DNA from: an uncultured Collinsella sp.
Lineage (GTDB): Bacteria; Actinomycetota; Coriobacteriia; Coriobacteriales; Coriobacteriaceae
Assembly (NCBI GenBank): GCA_902489945.1
Contig: CABUBZ010000001.1
Location: 1 to 64,000 of the forward strand
Length of the DNA: 64,000 nt
Direction: 5' to 3'
Notes under the pieces: model-generated
What the model was told of the DNA's origin: nothing
The model's database searches: none
The model's input: only the letters and a program-made list of their open reading frames with translations
Part shown: one piece after another, positions 34,318-43,159 of the stretch
How the letters are laid out: each line of letters begins with the position of its first letter
Numbering within the stretch: the first letter of the stretch is position 1
Translations under genes and position numbers: made by a program

Positions 34318-35049
34318 CTAGTTGCTGCGCTGGTGGTAAACCTTGTATTTAAACTGATCGGCACGAGCAACCGAGAGTGTATACTCCACAACCTCGTTTG
34401 ACTCGTTATACGTAGTCCTGACCAAGTCGAGCACAGGCGAGCCCTCGACAATTCCCAAAAGGTGAGCATCGGTGGGACGGGCTATGCTCGCATAGAACTC
34501 CTCTTCGGCCACGCGTATCTTTTGCTGAAAGTCTTGCTCAATCACATCGTAAAGCGGCTTACGCTCTAGCAGTGGTCGCTTTAGGGATAGAAATTGACGA
34601 ACCGGTAGATAGCTGCGTTCGACCATCATGGGCATGTTGTCGGCAGAACGAAGACGCTTGAGCTTAAAAATGCGATCACCGATGCGCAATCCCATATGCT
34701 CGGCCAGATTCTTATCGGCCTCCATCTCGCAAAAATCGAGAATCGTGGTCTCGGGTTCTCGACCCATCGCGCGCATCTGCTCGGTAAAGCTGTAGGACTG
34801 CATAAGATTGGTTGCCTTTGCCGAACGGTCGGTCACAAAGGTACCGCGACCGTGCTGCCGAACCACCAGTCCTAAACGCTCCAGTTCCTGCAGAGCCAGG
34901 CGTACCGTAGTGCGCGAGAGACCATAGCGCTCCGAAAGTTCGCGCTCGGAAGGAATCATGTCACCGGCGCGATATTCATGGTCAATCTTTTCGGTCAGAA
35001 TATCGACCAGCTGATCGTACAGCGGTTGCTTACGCGCTCCGATCGCCAT
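34318..35049 (-). CDS. GntR/HutC-family regulator of the GalNAc locus
   Basis: 243 residues: winged helix about 8-75 (MIPSERELSERYGLSRTTVR) and UTRA sensor domain after residue 90, as in NagR/DasR/AgaR-like repressors. GGGAGG precedes ATG 35,049. It sits between agaS and the PTS operon, and the same CTGGTAGTAACCA sequence precedes both. It probably represses them and responds to an amino-sugar phosphate such as GalN-6-P, by analogy with NagR. Confidence 0.85.
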   Translation of the reverse strand: MAIGARKQPLYDQLVDILTEKIDHEYRAGDMIPSERELSERYGLSRTTVRLALQELERLGLVVRQHGRGTFVTDRSAKATNLMQSYSFTEQMRAMGREPETTILDFCEMEADKNLAEHMGLRIGDRIFKLKRLRSADNMPMMVERSYLPVRQFLSLKRPLLERKPLYDVIEQDFQQKIRVAEEEFYASIARPTDAHLLGIVEGSPVLDLVRTTYNESNEVVEYTLSVARADQFKYKVYHQRSN

Positions 35050-35130
35050 CCTATCCTCCCTTTTGCTCGAATTCGGCTAACTACCTAGGGTGTTATGCAT
35101 TATCTGTCTGCCACACCCGAATCATTAAGA

Positions 35131-35168
35131 AAACAAAAGCCGCGCGCTCTTTCGAGCACGCGGCTTTT
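35131..35168 (-). terminator. Terminator of the mannose-type PTS operon
   Basis: AAAAGCCGCGTGCTC pairs with GAGCGCGCGGCTTTT (one mismatch), followed by TGTTTTCTT on the minus strand. Confidence 0.85.
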
Positions 35169-35234
35169 AACATACACATGGCTTAAGGGGTCGGGGTGTG
35201 AGCCGCGTAGGGACACACCCCTCAAGCTAGAGCC

Positions 35235-36317
35235 TTACCAGATGCTCGGCCAGAGACCAAGCGGGCCAGCGCCCAGGATGCCAAGGACGAAGAGCAGGAG
35301 AATGCCCTTGGTCGGGGTCCAGCTGTGCTTAGCGAACATGTAGTAAAGCAGCAGCGTAAGCATAAGCGGGACGAGCTTCGGGACGATGGTGTTGAGGGTG
35401 TCGGCAACAGAGAAGTTGACCGGATCCTCGGTAACGGTGCCGTAGGTCACGGACTCCATGCCGTTGCCCAGATCGGTGACGCCGCACTCGACAGCGTTGC
35501 CGTCGGCATCGGAAGCGGTGAGGGCGTTGCCGTCCTCATCGGTCATGGCGATGGTACCGGCCTCAGCGGTCTCGGTATCGATGCCCTCCATACCGGTGAA
35601 GTTCTCGGCCTCCTTCTCGGAGACGATCACGGTAGTAGCGGAAAGGCCACGGGTGGTGCCGTTGGGGATCTGGAGGTTGATCTGGGTGCCACCCATGGTG
35701 ACGACCAGGCAACCGACGACGAAGACGCCCATGATGGAAGCGGCACGCGTGAAGGCCTGCATGTTGGCGGTCAGAGCGTCAATAGCGCTGGTGCCAAGCT
35801 TGTAGGACCAGTTCATGAGCCAGAAGCGCAGAGCGAACTGGACGACGTTGAAGATCACCAGGAAGATGATCGGCGCAGCGGCGTTGCCGTTGATGGCCAT
35901 GTTGGAGGTGATGCCGGCCGTGATAGGCACGAGCGTCAGCCAGAACAGGGCGTCACCGATACCACCGAGCGGGCCCATTGCGGCGACGCGGACGGCGCGG
36001 ATCGTGGGGATGTCAACCTTGTTCTGCTCGAGCGAAAGCACGATGCCCATAACAAAGGTGACAAGGAACGGGTGGGTGTTGAAGAACTCCAGGTTGTGGC
36101 TCATGGAAGCCGCGAGGTCGTTCTTGTTGGTGTGGATCTTCTCCAGACCGGGGATGATGGAGTAGAGCCAGCCAGCGGCCTGCATACGCTCGTAGTTGAA
36201 CGAGGCCTGCAGGAAGCAGGAGCGCCAAGCCATCTTGTTGAGGGTCTTCTGGTCGAGCTGCGGAGCAGGAGTGAGATCCTCGTAGTGCTCCGGGATTACA
36301 TACTCATTAGATGCCAT
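35235..36317 (-). CDS. PTS mannose-family IID component with an enlarged insert
   Basis: Membrane partner of IIC in a mannose-family permease. 360 residues from ATG 36,317. The N-terminal LNKMAWRSCFLQASFNYERMQ and GPLGGIGDALFW are IID hallmarks. The C-terminus ends in a hydrophobic segment and LWPSIW. Between about residues 220 and 310 there is a Thr/Glu/Asp-rich hydrophilic insert (VIVSEKEAENFTGMEG, EDGNALTASDADGNAVE) that makes it longer than typical IID proteins of 265-305. The gene overlaps the IIC stop by 11 bases, so it is translationally coupled. Confidence 0.88.
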   Translation of the reverse strand: MASNEYVIPEHYEDLTPAPQLDQKTLNKMAWRSCFLQASFNYERMQAAGWLYSIIPGLEKIHTNKNDLAASMSHNLEFFNTHPFLVTFVMGIVLSLEQNKVDIPTIRAVRVAAMGPLGGIGDALFWLTLVPITAGITSNMAINGNAAAPIIFLVIFNVVQFALRFWLMNWSYKLGTSAIDALTANMQAFTRAASIMGVFVVGCLVVTMGGTQINLQIPNGTTRGLSATTVIVSEKEAENFTGMEGIDTETAEAGTIAMTDEDGNALTASDADGNAVECGVTDLGNGMESVTYGTVTEDPVNFSVADTLNTIVPKLVPLMLTLLLYYMFAKHSWTPTKGILLLFVLGILGAGPLGLWPSIW

Positions 36318-37107
36318 CTTCGAAGTCACCTCCGTCAGAAACAGCTGCACCCTTCAGCTCGGTCTGCTGCTGGAAGTCCCAGAAAGCGATGCCGAAGCCG
36401 ATGAGAGCGAGGATGAGCAGAGCAGGGGTTGCCAGAGAATCGTTGGCAACGGTGATGAGCGCGAGGCCAAAGCCCATGAGGAAGAAGCCCCACATATCGC
36501 GGTTCATCATAACCTTGAGCAGGACGGCGAAGCCGACGAAGCGCATCATGCCGCCTGCAGCGGACAGACCGGTCTGCAGCCAAGTCGGGATGGCGGAAGC
36601 GATGGTCTGACCGATGGTGGCGCCAGCGATGAAGAACAGGGTGACGACGACAGCGAAGATCAGGCCGAGCAGAGCCATGGCGAAGTAGTTCAGGCGCTCG
36701 ATGCCCTTGGTGTCCGCGTTATGAGCCATGTTATCGGCCGTGGACATAAGCGGGGACATAAGCGTGAAGACCAGGGTAACGCCGAGCTGACCAAGCAGGG
36801 CGAACGGAATGGCAAGGCCGACTGCCGCGTTGGGCTCGAGACCCGTAGCGATAGCGAGAATGGCTGCCATGATGCCGCCAATGACGGCATTAGGCGGCTG
36901 AGCGCCTCCGATCGGCATGTTGCCGATCGTCATGAGCTGATAGGTACCACCCACGAGAAGACCGGTGTTGAGGTCGCCAAGGATAAGACCGATGACGGCG
37001 CCGGTGACGATGGGCTGATAGAGAGACTCGAGGAAGTCAAACTGGTCGATTGCCGCGATGAACGTGACGACGAAGACCAGAGCGATCTGGATGATCGAGT
37101 ATTCCAT
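36307..37107 (-). CDS. PTS mannose-family IIC component
   Basis: Sugar-conducting membrane subunit, 266 residues with about 7-8 hydrophobic segments. It has the IIC signatures GLILGDLNTGLLVGGTYQLM and NMPIGGAQPPNAVIGG. GGAGGAG precedes ATG 37,107. It follows the IIB gene in the order IIA, YajC, IIB, IIC, IID. With AgaS downstream, GalNAc or galactosamine is the most likely substrate, although related PTS sets also import hyaluronan or chondroitin disaccharides. Confidence 0.9.
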   Translation of the reverse strand: MEYSIIQIALVFVVTFIAAIDQFDFLESLYQPIVTGAVIGLILGDLNTGLLVGGTYQLMTIGNMPIGGAQPPNAVIGGIMAAILAIATGLEPNAAVGLAIPFALLGQLGVTLVFTLMSPLMSTADNMAHNADTKGIERLNYFAMALLGLIFAVVVTLFFIAGATIGQTIASAIPTWLQTGLSAAGGMMRFVGFAVLLKVMMNRDMWGFFLMGFGLALITVANDSLATPALLILALIGFGIAFWDFQQQTELKGAAVSDGGDFEDGI

Positions 37108-37197
37108 CTTGCTCCTCCTTTCAAAATGAATGTACGCACTTTGGATATCACGTACAGAACGTCAGTGTTTCACTCCTGACAACGTGGATCACGAGGA

Positions 37198-37680
37198 TTA
37201 CGAGAAGAGCTTGCTCGTGTCCTCAACAGGCGTGCTCGGAACGCGCCTGATCTCCAACTCCACCCCCAATTCCTGCAGCTCTTTAAACGCAGCGACATCC
37301 TCGTCGTTAACTGCGACGGAGGTGGCGACTTGGCGCTTTCCTTCCGACATGTGCATGTTGCCGATGTTTACCTTCTTTATAGGCACACCGCCCTTGACGA
37401 GCGTAAGCACGTCTTCCGGTGTTTCGGCCACGATGAAGATCTTCTGGCGCGGGCTCGCCTTGCCAATGACGTCGATGGTCTTCTGCAGAGAGAAGAAACG
37501 CGTAGCGACGCCGGCGGGAGCGGCCATCTTCATGAGGTTCTGGCGCATGGTGTTGGTCGCCACGTCGTCGTTGGCGACGAGGATGAGGTTGGAGCCCAGA
37601 GTGGAGTTCCACTGGGTGGCAACCTGACCATGAACCAGTCGGTTATCGATGCGGGTAAGAAGAATGTTGGGTTCTGCCAT
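37198..37680 (-). CDS. PTS mannose-family IIB component
   Basis: Cytoplasmic phosphocarrier of 160 residues with the intact active site LTRIDNRLVHGQV, His17. GAAAGGAAG precedes ATG 37,680. It receives phosphate from the IIA encoded upstream and passes it to the sugar. A paralogue lacking this His is at 26,386. Confidence 0.92.
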   Translation of the reverse strand: MAEPNILLTRIDNRLVHGQVATQWNSTLGSNLILVANDDVATNTMRQNLMKMAAPAGVATRFFSLQKTIDVIGKASPRQKIFIVAETPEDVLTLVKGGVPIKKVNIGNMHMSEGKRQVATSVAVNDEDVAAFKELQELGVELEIRRVPSTPVEDTSKLFS

Positions 37681-37716
37681 GTTGATCAGCTTCCTTTCGT
37701 TATTTGCTGACGACAG

Positions 37717-37998
37717 TTACTTGATCTCCTGAATCGCGTAACGCGAAACATCTACGACGGCTCCGGATCGGACTTTGATCTGGACCTTCTCGCCTTCGAT
37801 GCCTTTGACGGTTCCGTAGATACCGCCGGCGAAAAGAACCTCCTGACCCGGCTTGAGCTCGGTGTGCAGCTCCTTGAAGTACTTTTGCTTCTTCTTCATG
37901 TTGATTTGCGACCAGATGGTGTAAATCAAGCCCATGATGGCAAGCAGGCCTAATAGGGCGACCGAGGAGCTCAGGACGTTGGCTCCGAAATCGGCCAT
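37717..37998 (-). CDS. yajC: YajC-like protein inside the PTS operon
   Basis: 93 residues: one membrane helix (about 10-30), basic KKKQKYF, then the YajC core LKPGQEVLFAGGIYGTVKGI and a final VDVSRYAIQEIK. YajC normally accompanies SecDF. A YajC gene also sits in the streptococcal hyaluronate PTS locus, so this placement has precedent. It overlaps the IIA stop (TAATG) and is 36 bases from IIB, so it is cotranscribed and coupled. It may help assemble the IIC/IID complex, which is a guess. No SecDF is seen in the window. Confidence 0.85.
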   Translation of the reverse strand: MADFGANVLSSSVALLGLLAIMGLIYTIWSQINMKKKQKYFKELHTELKPGQEVLFAGGIYGTVKGIEGEKVQIKVRSGAVVDVSRYAIQEIK

Positions 37999-38441
37999 TA
38001 GATGCCGTCCTCGTCGCCGAAGATATCCTCTTCGTCGGAGCCGGCAACGGATGCGACCGTCTGGGCGGTGATGCCCGTTTGGCCAACGGTCACGGCCTGC
38101 TCGCCAAGCTCGGCGAGCGTGGCGTTACCGCGGAGGAACAGAAGCTCAATAACCATGGGAAGGTTAGTGCCGGTCAGAACCTCGACGTTGTCGACATCCT
38201 GGGCAATCATCATCGACTGGTTGAACGGGGTGCCACCAAGCAGGTCGGTAAAGACGAGCACGCCATCGCACTCCTCGCGCATGGCGGTAATAGCGGCGCG
38301 GAGATCCTCACCGTAGGATGCGGCCTGGTCGCCCTCAAAAGGAACGACGGTAAAAGCAGGCTGGTCGCCGGCAACCATAGCGATAGCGCTTGCAAGGCCG
38401 GGTGCGAACTGTCCATGACCGGTAAGAATAAAGCCAACCAT
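37998..38441 (-). CDS. PTS mannose-family IIA component
   Basis: 147-residue cytoplasmic IIA with phosphorylated His9 in ILTGHGQFA and the LVFTDLLGGTPFNQS motif. GAAGGGA precedes ATG 38,441. It is the first gene of the five-gene PTS operon. The acidic tail (SDEEDIFGDEDGI) goes beyond the usual domain end and overlaps the yajC start. Confidence 0.92.
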   Translation of the reverse strand: MVGFILTGHGQFAPGLASAIAMVAGDQPAFTVVPFEGDQAASYGEDLRAAITAMREECDGVLVFTDLLGGTPFNQSMMIAQDVDNVEVLTGTNLPMVIELLFLRGNATLAELGEQAVTVGQTGITAQTVASVAGSDEEDIFGDEDGI

Positions 38442-39145
38442 TCAAATTTCCCTTCCGAAGGTGTGTACGATCTGAGTCCGATGATTTTCGAAAGCCAGCG
38501 GGCAATCGCCCTTAAAGCTTTTTGGAAAGCGTTCTTTGAAGACCAGTGGTTTCTAAACTGGTAGTAACCACGTGACGTGTTGTTGTCACTATATCACCCC
38601 AGAAGAGGCCGCTTCCGTTGATTCATACGGTAAAACGTTTTTGCACCGTTCACGGTGATAAATCGACCGTTTACCGCTCGTTAATACTTCTACCTGCGGA
38701 TTTGAAACCGTTTCGAAATGCTTTGGCAAAAGATCGGAACTTTTTTTGTGTCTAAACAACGCAGGGCGGCTAAAAATAGCGTGTTGAAAAATTGCAGGTC
38801 ATTGTGAAGATATGTGAATTGGTCTTTTTGACTTAATACCAGTTAGAACCAGTTTTGAGATTATCGGTGAACGGTAGTTTTCGACCGTTCACCGGTTACT
38901 TGTAATCGTTTGCAGTCGTTTTCCCAGATGAATTAGGGAAACACAATGGAGCGCTTGCGCGATCACGGGAAGTTTTGACATTTGTCCTCATCCCCCGCGC
39001 GCCGAACTCCGACACCCAAAACGAGCTAATAGTTCATGCTAATCGTTTTCAATCATTACTTAGTCAGTATCCCTAATTATTTATCGTTTGTCATTAATTA
39101 TGATATAAGATACAAGTATCATCAAAGAGATTGGTTGGAGGGGCT
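38442..39145. promoter_or_regulatory. Upstream region of the GalNAc-type PTS operon
   Basis: 704 bases without a gene, AT-rich. It holds the GntR-like site CTGGTAGTAACCA (38,558-38,570) inside GTGGTT...AACCAC, and ACCGTTCACGG (38,645) with ACCGTTTACCG (38,666), a 21-base period. A direct repeat ACCAGTT-AGA-ACCAGTT is at 38,838-38,854. The inverted pair CGGTGAACGGT/ACCGTTCACCG is at 38,865-38,894. The rest, 38,900-39,145, shows only AT-rich promoter-like sequence before the next gene. Confidence 0.6.
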
Positions 39146-39784
39146 ATGATCCGCCGGATCGTATCCGCATCGAATGAAGCCATCGGTCGCGAACAGACAA
39201 TAGCCGAGCTGAGGAGGCTCACCCGCATCTGCAAATGGGCCACAATCTGCGCCACTGCGGCACTCGCTCTGGGACTCTTCGCAGTCATTGCAATCGACCT
39301 TCTACTCATATTGCCCAGTCTCTCCCAAGGATTCTGTCTCCAATCCGTAGAACTTCAAGCCGGCGAAGGACCGTGCCTCGCTCTCGTCGGTGCCAATGCA
39401 CAGACCCCACTTATGCTCATCGCGCACGACGGTCACACCGCCATGGGGAGCGTCATGATGACATTCCTCGCGCTCGCTATCGCACTGAGCGCATACAAGC
39501 TTTTCTCCATCATTGAAAAGGCGGGCAGGCCCTTTGACCTTGAATGCAGCCGTATGCTACATCGAGTTGGGCTTTTGTTCCTTATCGGCGGCGCTGCCGT
39601 GAGACTCCTTGGTGCCATAGTCACGGGATTGATGCTTTCAGGATTTGGCGGCAGCTTTACAGATGCCTTCGGCGGCCAGCTGTTCGAGCCCTCTATGCTC
39701 TTTGCAGGCCTGATTATTATCCTGATTGCCAGCATCTTCCGCTACGGGTGTATCCTGCAAAAACAAGATGACGAGTTGCTCTAG
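39146..39784 (+). CDS. DUF2975-like membrane protein
   Basis: 212 residues with four hydrophobic segments near 25-47, 90-108, 135-160 and 180-200. The layout, and the XRE regulator that follows at once, fit the YoaS/DUF2975 family, small membrane proteins paired with a YozG-type repressor. GGAGGGG precedes ATG 39,146. The biochemical role of the family is unknown; a two-gene unit with its regulator is the established pattern. Confidence 0.75.
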   Translation: MIRRIVSASNEAIGREQTIAELRRLTRICKWATICATAALALGLFAVIAIDLLLILPSLSQGFCLQSVELQAGEGPCLALVGANAQTPLMLIAHDGHTAMGSVMMTFLALAIALSAYKLFSIIEKAGRPFDLECSRMLHRVGLLFLIGGAAVRLLGAIVTGLMLSGFGGSFTDAFGGQLFEPSMLFAGLIIILIASIFRYGCILQKQDDELL

Positions 39785-39793
39785 GGGGAATCC

Positions 39794-40033
39794 ATGATCA
39801 TTCTGCGGCTCGACCGCATGCTCGCCGAACGCAAGATCTCATCCAAAGAACTTGCGGAACGCGTGGGCATCTCCCAAGTCAATATGTCACGCATTAAGAC
39901 GGGCAAGGTTTCTGCCATACGTTTTTCAACTCTTGACGCGATATGTCGGGCACTCGACTGCCAACCGGGCGATGTACTGGAATATATATCCGACGATGAA
40001 GCCGATAGCCTTTTTGGACTTAAAGATGAATAG
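39794..40033 (+). CDS. XRE-family regulator (YozG-like)
   Basis: 79 residues, a single HTH_XRE domain: MLAERKISSKELAERVGISQ is the first half with the recognition helix following, then ALDCQPGDVLEYI. This compact form is the Cro/C1 type paired with DUF2975 proteins. It starts 9 bases after the upstream stop, so it is translated from the same message and likely represses it. Confidence 0.85.
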   Translation: MIILRLDRMLAERKISSKELAERVGISQVNMSRIKTGKVSAIRFSTLDAICRALDCQPGDVLEYISDDEADSLFGLKDE

Positions 40034-40066
40034 CCATAATTAAGCCGCCAATCACGCCCTCAACGC

Positions 40067-40107
40067 AAAAAGTCCGCCAGAACGACTTCCGTACTGGCGG
40101 ACTTTCT
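40067..40107. terminator. Two-way terminator
   Basis: AAAGTCCGCCAG pairs with CTGGCGGACTTT, with A and T runs on both sides, between convergent genes. Confidence 0.85.
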
Positions 40108-40147
40108 GCTGTCTATCGGCTAGATGCTCGATGAGCCGTGCGACTCT

Positions 40148-41230
40148 TTACGCAAACAGGCCGTAGATGCTGATGTTGGCCTTGGCGTAGAGGCCGTTAG
40201 CATACTCGGTCCACTTGGAGCTGGCGCTCGAAGCCTGCGAGGAATACTGCTGGTAGGCGGTGTAATAGGCGGTCATGGCCTGCTTATAGGTAGCGCTATC
40301 GGCCGTAAAGGCATCGTCGGCAAAGGCCTTAGCGTAGGTGCTGTTCTCGTCCTTCCAAGTGCCCTTTGAGCTATCCCACTCATCGCCGGCAAGGTTGATG
40401 ATGTAGTCGGCGTAATCCTTGCTCGCGGTGTCCTCGTTGCCGTCAGAAGGCTCGGTCGGAGCGGTCGGCATGTTCCCAGAGGTATCGCCCACCTTCTTCT
40501 TGTAGAGCTTCTGCAGCGTCGCGGACTGGCGAACGATCTGCTTGGCCTGGTCCTTGGACACGCCATACTGCTTGGCCATGGTGTCGTAGTCAGAAGTACC
40601 GATAGAATCCTCAGCGTACTTCTTCATCTCCTTGGAAGAGACGGTGATGCCCTCGTCCTCGGCAGCATCAAGCAGGATCTTGTTGCGCACGTAAGACAGG
40701 ATGACGTCGGCGGAAGGAGCCGTGTAGTTACCATCGCTATCCTTGACGGTATCCAAGCTGTACTGGCTCTCGATGGCCTCGCGCGCGGTGATGTCGCTCT
40801 TCTTGCCGTTGTAGCTATAGCTTGCCACGGTCGAATCGAGCTGGTCCTCGGTCAGGGTCGCCGAGCCGACACCCTTGCCGCCAAAGCCGCCATTGCCAAT
40901 AAAGAAGCCGACCACAGCAGCGATCACGACTGCGACCACAAAGGCGGCAATCATCGTCTTCTTGTGCTTGGACGCATGGTCGTCCGCATCGGAGTCGTCC
41001 TCGTCCTGCTCCTCGGGCATGAGGTTCTCGTCAGCGGCATCTGCGGCGATCTGAGCCTCCAGACGGGCGTCCTCTTCCTCGGCCGTCGTGCCAGCTGCAA
41101 TATGCTCGGCAGACGTACCGGCGACCAGGTCGATCTTCTCGTCCTCATCACCATTGGGGCCTTCGCCGCGCTCGATGATCTGGATGCCGTCGATCTCGTC
41201 CTTTTCGTCCTTCTTTTGAATCAGACCCAT
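40148..41230 (-). CDS. Membrane-anchored SurA-like protein
   Basis: 360 residues. The first 90 are acidic and cytoplasmic, then one membrane helix (about 92-112, MIAAFVVAVVIAAVVGFFIG). An extracytoplasmic region follows, resembling the SurA N-terminal chaperone domain (DVILSYVRNKILLDAAEDEGITV, here cut at key points) and ending with a Ser/Gln/Tyr-rich tail. No PPIase domain is evident. It is probably an extracytoplasmic folding factor. AAGGAG precedes ATG 41,230. The long acidic N-terminal arm is unusual for the family. Confidence 0.7.
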   Translation of the reverse strand: MGLIQKKDEKDEIDGIQIIERGEGPNGDEDEKIDLVAGTSAEHIAAGTTAEEEDARLEAQIAADAADENLMPEEQDEDDSDADDHASKHKKTMIAAFVVAVVIAAVVGFFIGNGGFGGKGVGSATLTEDQLDSTVASYSYNGKKSDITAREAIESQYSLDTVKDSDGNYTAPSADVILSYVRNKILLDAAEDEGITVSSKEMKKYAEDSIGTSDYDTMAKQYGVSKDQAKQIVRQSATLQKLYKKKVGDTSGNMPTAPTEPSDGNEDTASKDYADYIINLAGDEWDSSKGTWKDENSTYAKAFADDAFTADSATYKQAMTAYYTAYQQYSSQASSASSKWTEYANGLYAKANISIYGLFA

Positions 41231-41356
41231 ATCAGTTACTCCTTGTTAGGAAACATAGTCCCTCATAGAATACGCCCGACGGAGCGCCGGGCGTATTGAT
41301 TCTTAGGTTATACGCAAACACTTAAGTACTATTTAGGCGTTTGCAGCGTGCATACC

Positions 41357-42442
41357 TTAGGCCAGGTGCGCGATAACGGCATCGGCAAAGGCCTGCGTGC
41401 CCACGGCACCCTCAACGGAGCCAGTCTGGGCACGGCGTACGTCACCGGTAACCTGCTCGCCCTCGTCGAGCGTGGCAGAGACGGCGGCGCGAATACGATT
41501 GGCGGCGTCGTTCTCGCCCAGGTGGTCAAGCATCATCGCAGCAGAGAGAATCTCGGCCGTGGGGTTGGCGATATCCTGGCCAGCGATATCGGGCGCGGAG
41601 CCGTGCGTCGCCTCGAAAATGGCGCAGTCGGCACCGATGTTGGAGCCGGGGGCCATACCTAAGCCGCCCACCAGGCCGGCGCACAGGTCGCTGACGATGT
41701 CGCCGTACAGGTTGGGCAGCACCAGGACATCGAAGTCGTTGGGGTTCTGGACCAGGCCCATGCAGGTGGCGTCGACGATCTTGTCGTTGAACTCGATGTC
41801 GGGATAGCCGGCGGCCACCTCGCGCGCCACGCGCAGGAACAGGCCGTCGGTCGCCTTCATGATGTTGGCCTTGTGCACGGCCGTCACCTTCTTGCGGCCG
41901 CAGCGGCGGGCATACTCAAAGGCATACTCCACGATACGGCGGCTCTTGGCGATAGAGATGGGCTTGATCGAGATGGCGGAATCAGCGGCGAAGGTCTTTT
42001 GGCCCGAGCGCTCGACGAGCTGCGAGAGTTCCTCGACCTCGGCAGCGCCCTCATCGAACTCGATACCGGCGTAGAGGTCCTCGGTGTTCTCGCGCACGAT
42101 GACCAGGTCGACGTCGCGGAAGCGCGAGCCGTCGCCCGGCTGCGACAGGCAAGGGCGCACGCAGGCGTACAGGTCGAAATGTTTACGCAGGGCCACGTTG
42201 ACGCTGCGAAAACCCGTGCCGACCGGCGTGGTGATGGGACCCTTGATGGCAACCTTGGTCTGGGCGACCGCATCGAGCACGTGCTGGGGCAGCGGCGTGC
42301 CAAACTCGTCCATGACGCCGGCGCCGGCCTCCTGGACGTTCCAATTGATCTGGACACCGGTAGCCTCGACCACGCGGCGCATGGCCTGCGTAATCTCGGG
42401 ACCGATACCGTCACCGGGAATCAGGACTACATCGTGCGCCAT
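41357..42442 (-). CDS. Isocitrate/isopropylmalate dehydrogenase family protein
   Basis: 361-residue beta-decarboxylating dehydrogenase. Motifs are [10 protein letters not shown], the acid-binding [13 protein letters not shown], and the Lys/Asp region with [10 protein letters not shown] and [27 protein letters not shown] near 275 is the nucleotide site. The size and the [10 protein letters not shown] form fit NAD-dependent isocitrate dehydrogenase better than LeuB; no leucine genes are near. AGGAG precedes ATG 42,442. It lies 6 bases from the HEAT-like gene upstream. Confidence 0.85.
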   Translation of the reverse strand: MAHDVVLIPGDGIGPEITQAMRRVVEATGVQINWNVQEAGAGVMDEFGTPLPQHVLDAVAQTKVAIKGPITTPVGTGFRSVNVALRKHFDLYACVRPCLSQPGDGSRFRDVDLVIVRENTEDLYAGIEFDEGAAEVEELSQLVERSGQKTFAADSAISIKPISIAKSRRIVEYAFEYARRCGRKKVTAVHKANIMKATDGLFLRVAREVAAGYPDIEFNDKIVDATCMGLVQNPNDFDVLVLPNLYGDIVSDLCAGLVGGLGMAPGSNIGADCAIFEATHGSAPDIAGQDIANPTAEILSAAMMLDHLGENDAANRIRAAVSATLDEGEQVTGDVRRAQTGSVEGAVGTQAFADAVIAHLA

Positions 42443-42448
42443 AATCTG

Positions 42449-43147
42449 TTACTCCTCGTCTTCGGCGTCGTCAGATTTTTTAACGCTAGCACGCTTCTTC
42501 TTTTTGGAGAGATCCAAGTCAAAGCGTTTAACAAGCATTTCGCAAATCTCGCTCGAACGGGCTTTGAGATAGCTGCCCTTACCGTTCTCGGCATCGAACT
42601 TAAGGCGCAGCGCAAGCTTCTCGGCAACCTCGGCGTCGATCTCGCCCTGGCAAAACTCGTACAGGCAACCGAGCATGTCGCGATACTCAAGGTCGCCGTG
42701 GTAGCACTGGATGGCCTCGTCCAGGATGGGCCAAGCCTCGCGCGAACGCTCGACGCCCGTGGCGCCCCACACGCACAGCAGGCGGAAGGCGGCATAGCGC
42801 AGCGTGGAGGAAATCTCGTCGAACAGTGCGGTCTCGGCGCCCTCAAAAGCATCGCCCAGCTGCACGGGGCAGGTGGTAGCGAGCGCCGTCAGGGCATCGA
42901 GGGCCTCCCAGCGGGTCTGAGCCTCGGGGCGGTCGAGTGCCTCGATCAGCGCGGGCACGCACGGCACGACGCGCTGCGGGTCGCGCTCAGCCAGCAGATG
43001 CAGCACGCGGGCGGCAAACTGGCGGATGCGGCGTGTGGGGCAGCCGAGCTCCTTGACCAGACGGTCGACGGCGTTCTCGTTCTCCTCTGCCAGCTGAAGC
43101 TGTGCCAGCTCCTCGTCGGTGAGCTGTTCGTCTTTGTTTTCTGCCAT
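42449..43147 (-). CDS. HEAT-repeat-like protein
   Basis: 232 residues, almost all helix. Segments such as RIRQFAARVLHLLAERDPQR, ALIEALDRPEAQTRWEALDAL and STLRYAAFRLLCVWG look like HEAT repeats. The C-terminus is basic (DLSKKKKRASVKK) then acidic. Likely a protein-binding scaffold with unknown partner. GAGG precedes ATG 43,147. It is tightly packed with the IDH and small membrane-protein genes, suggesting one operon from about 45.7 kb downward. Confidence 0.65.
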   Translation of the reverse strand: MAENKDEQLTDEELAQLQLAEENENAVDRLVKELGCPTRRIRQFAARVLHLLAERDPQRVVPCVPALIEALDRPEAQTRWEALDALTALATTCPVQLGDAFEGAETALFDEISSTLRYAAFRLLCVWGATGVERSREAWPILDEAIQCYHGDLEYRDMLGCLYEFCQGEIDAEVAEKLALRLKFDAENGKGSYLKARSSEICEMLVKRFDLDLSKKKKRASVKKSDDAEDEE

Positions 43148-43159
43148 AGTTACCTCTTC

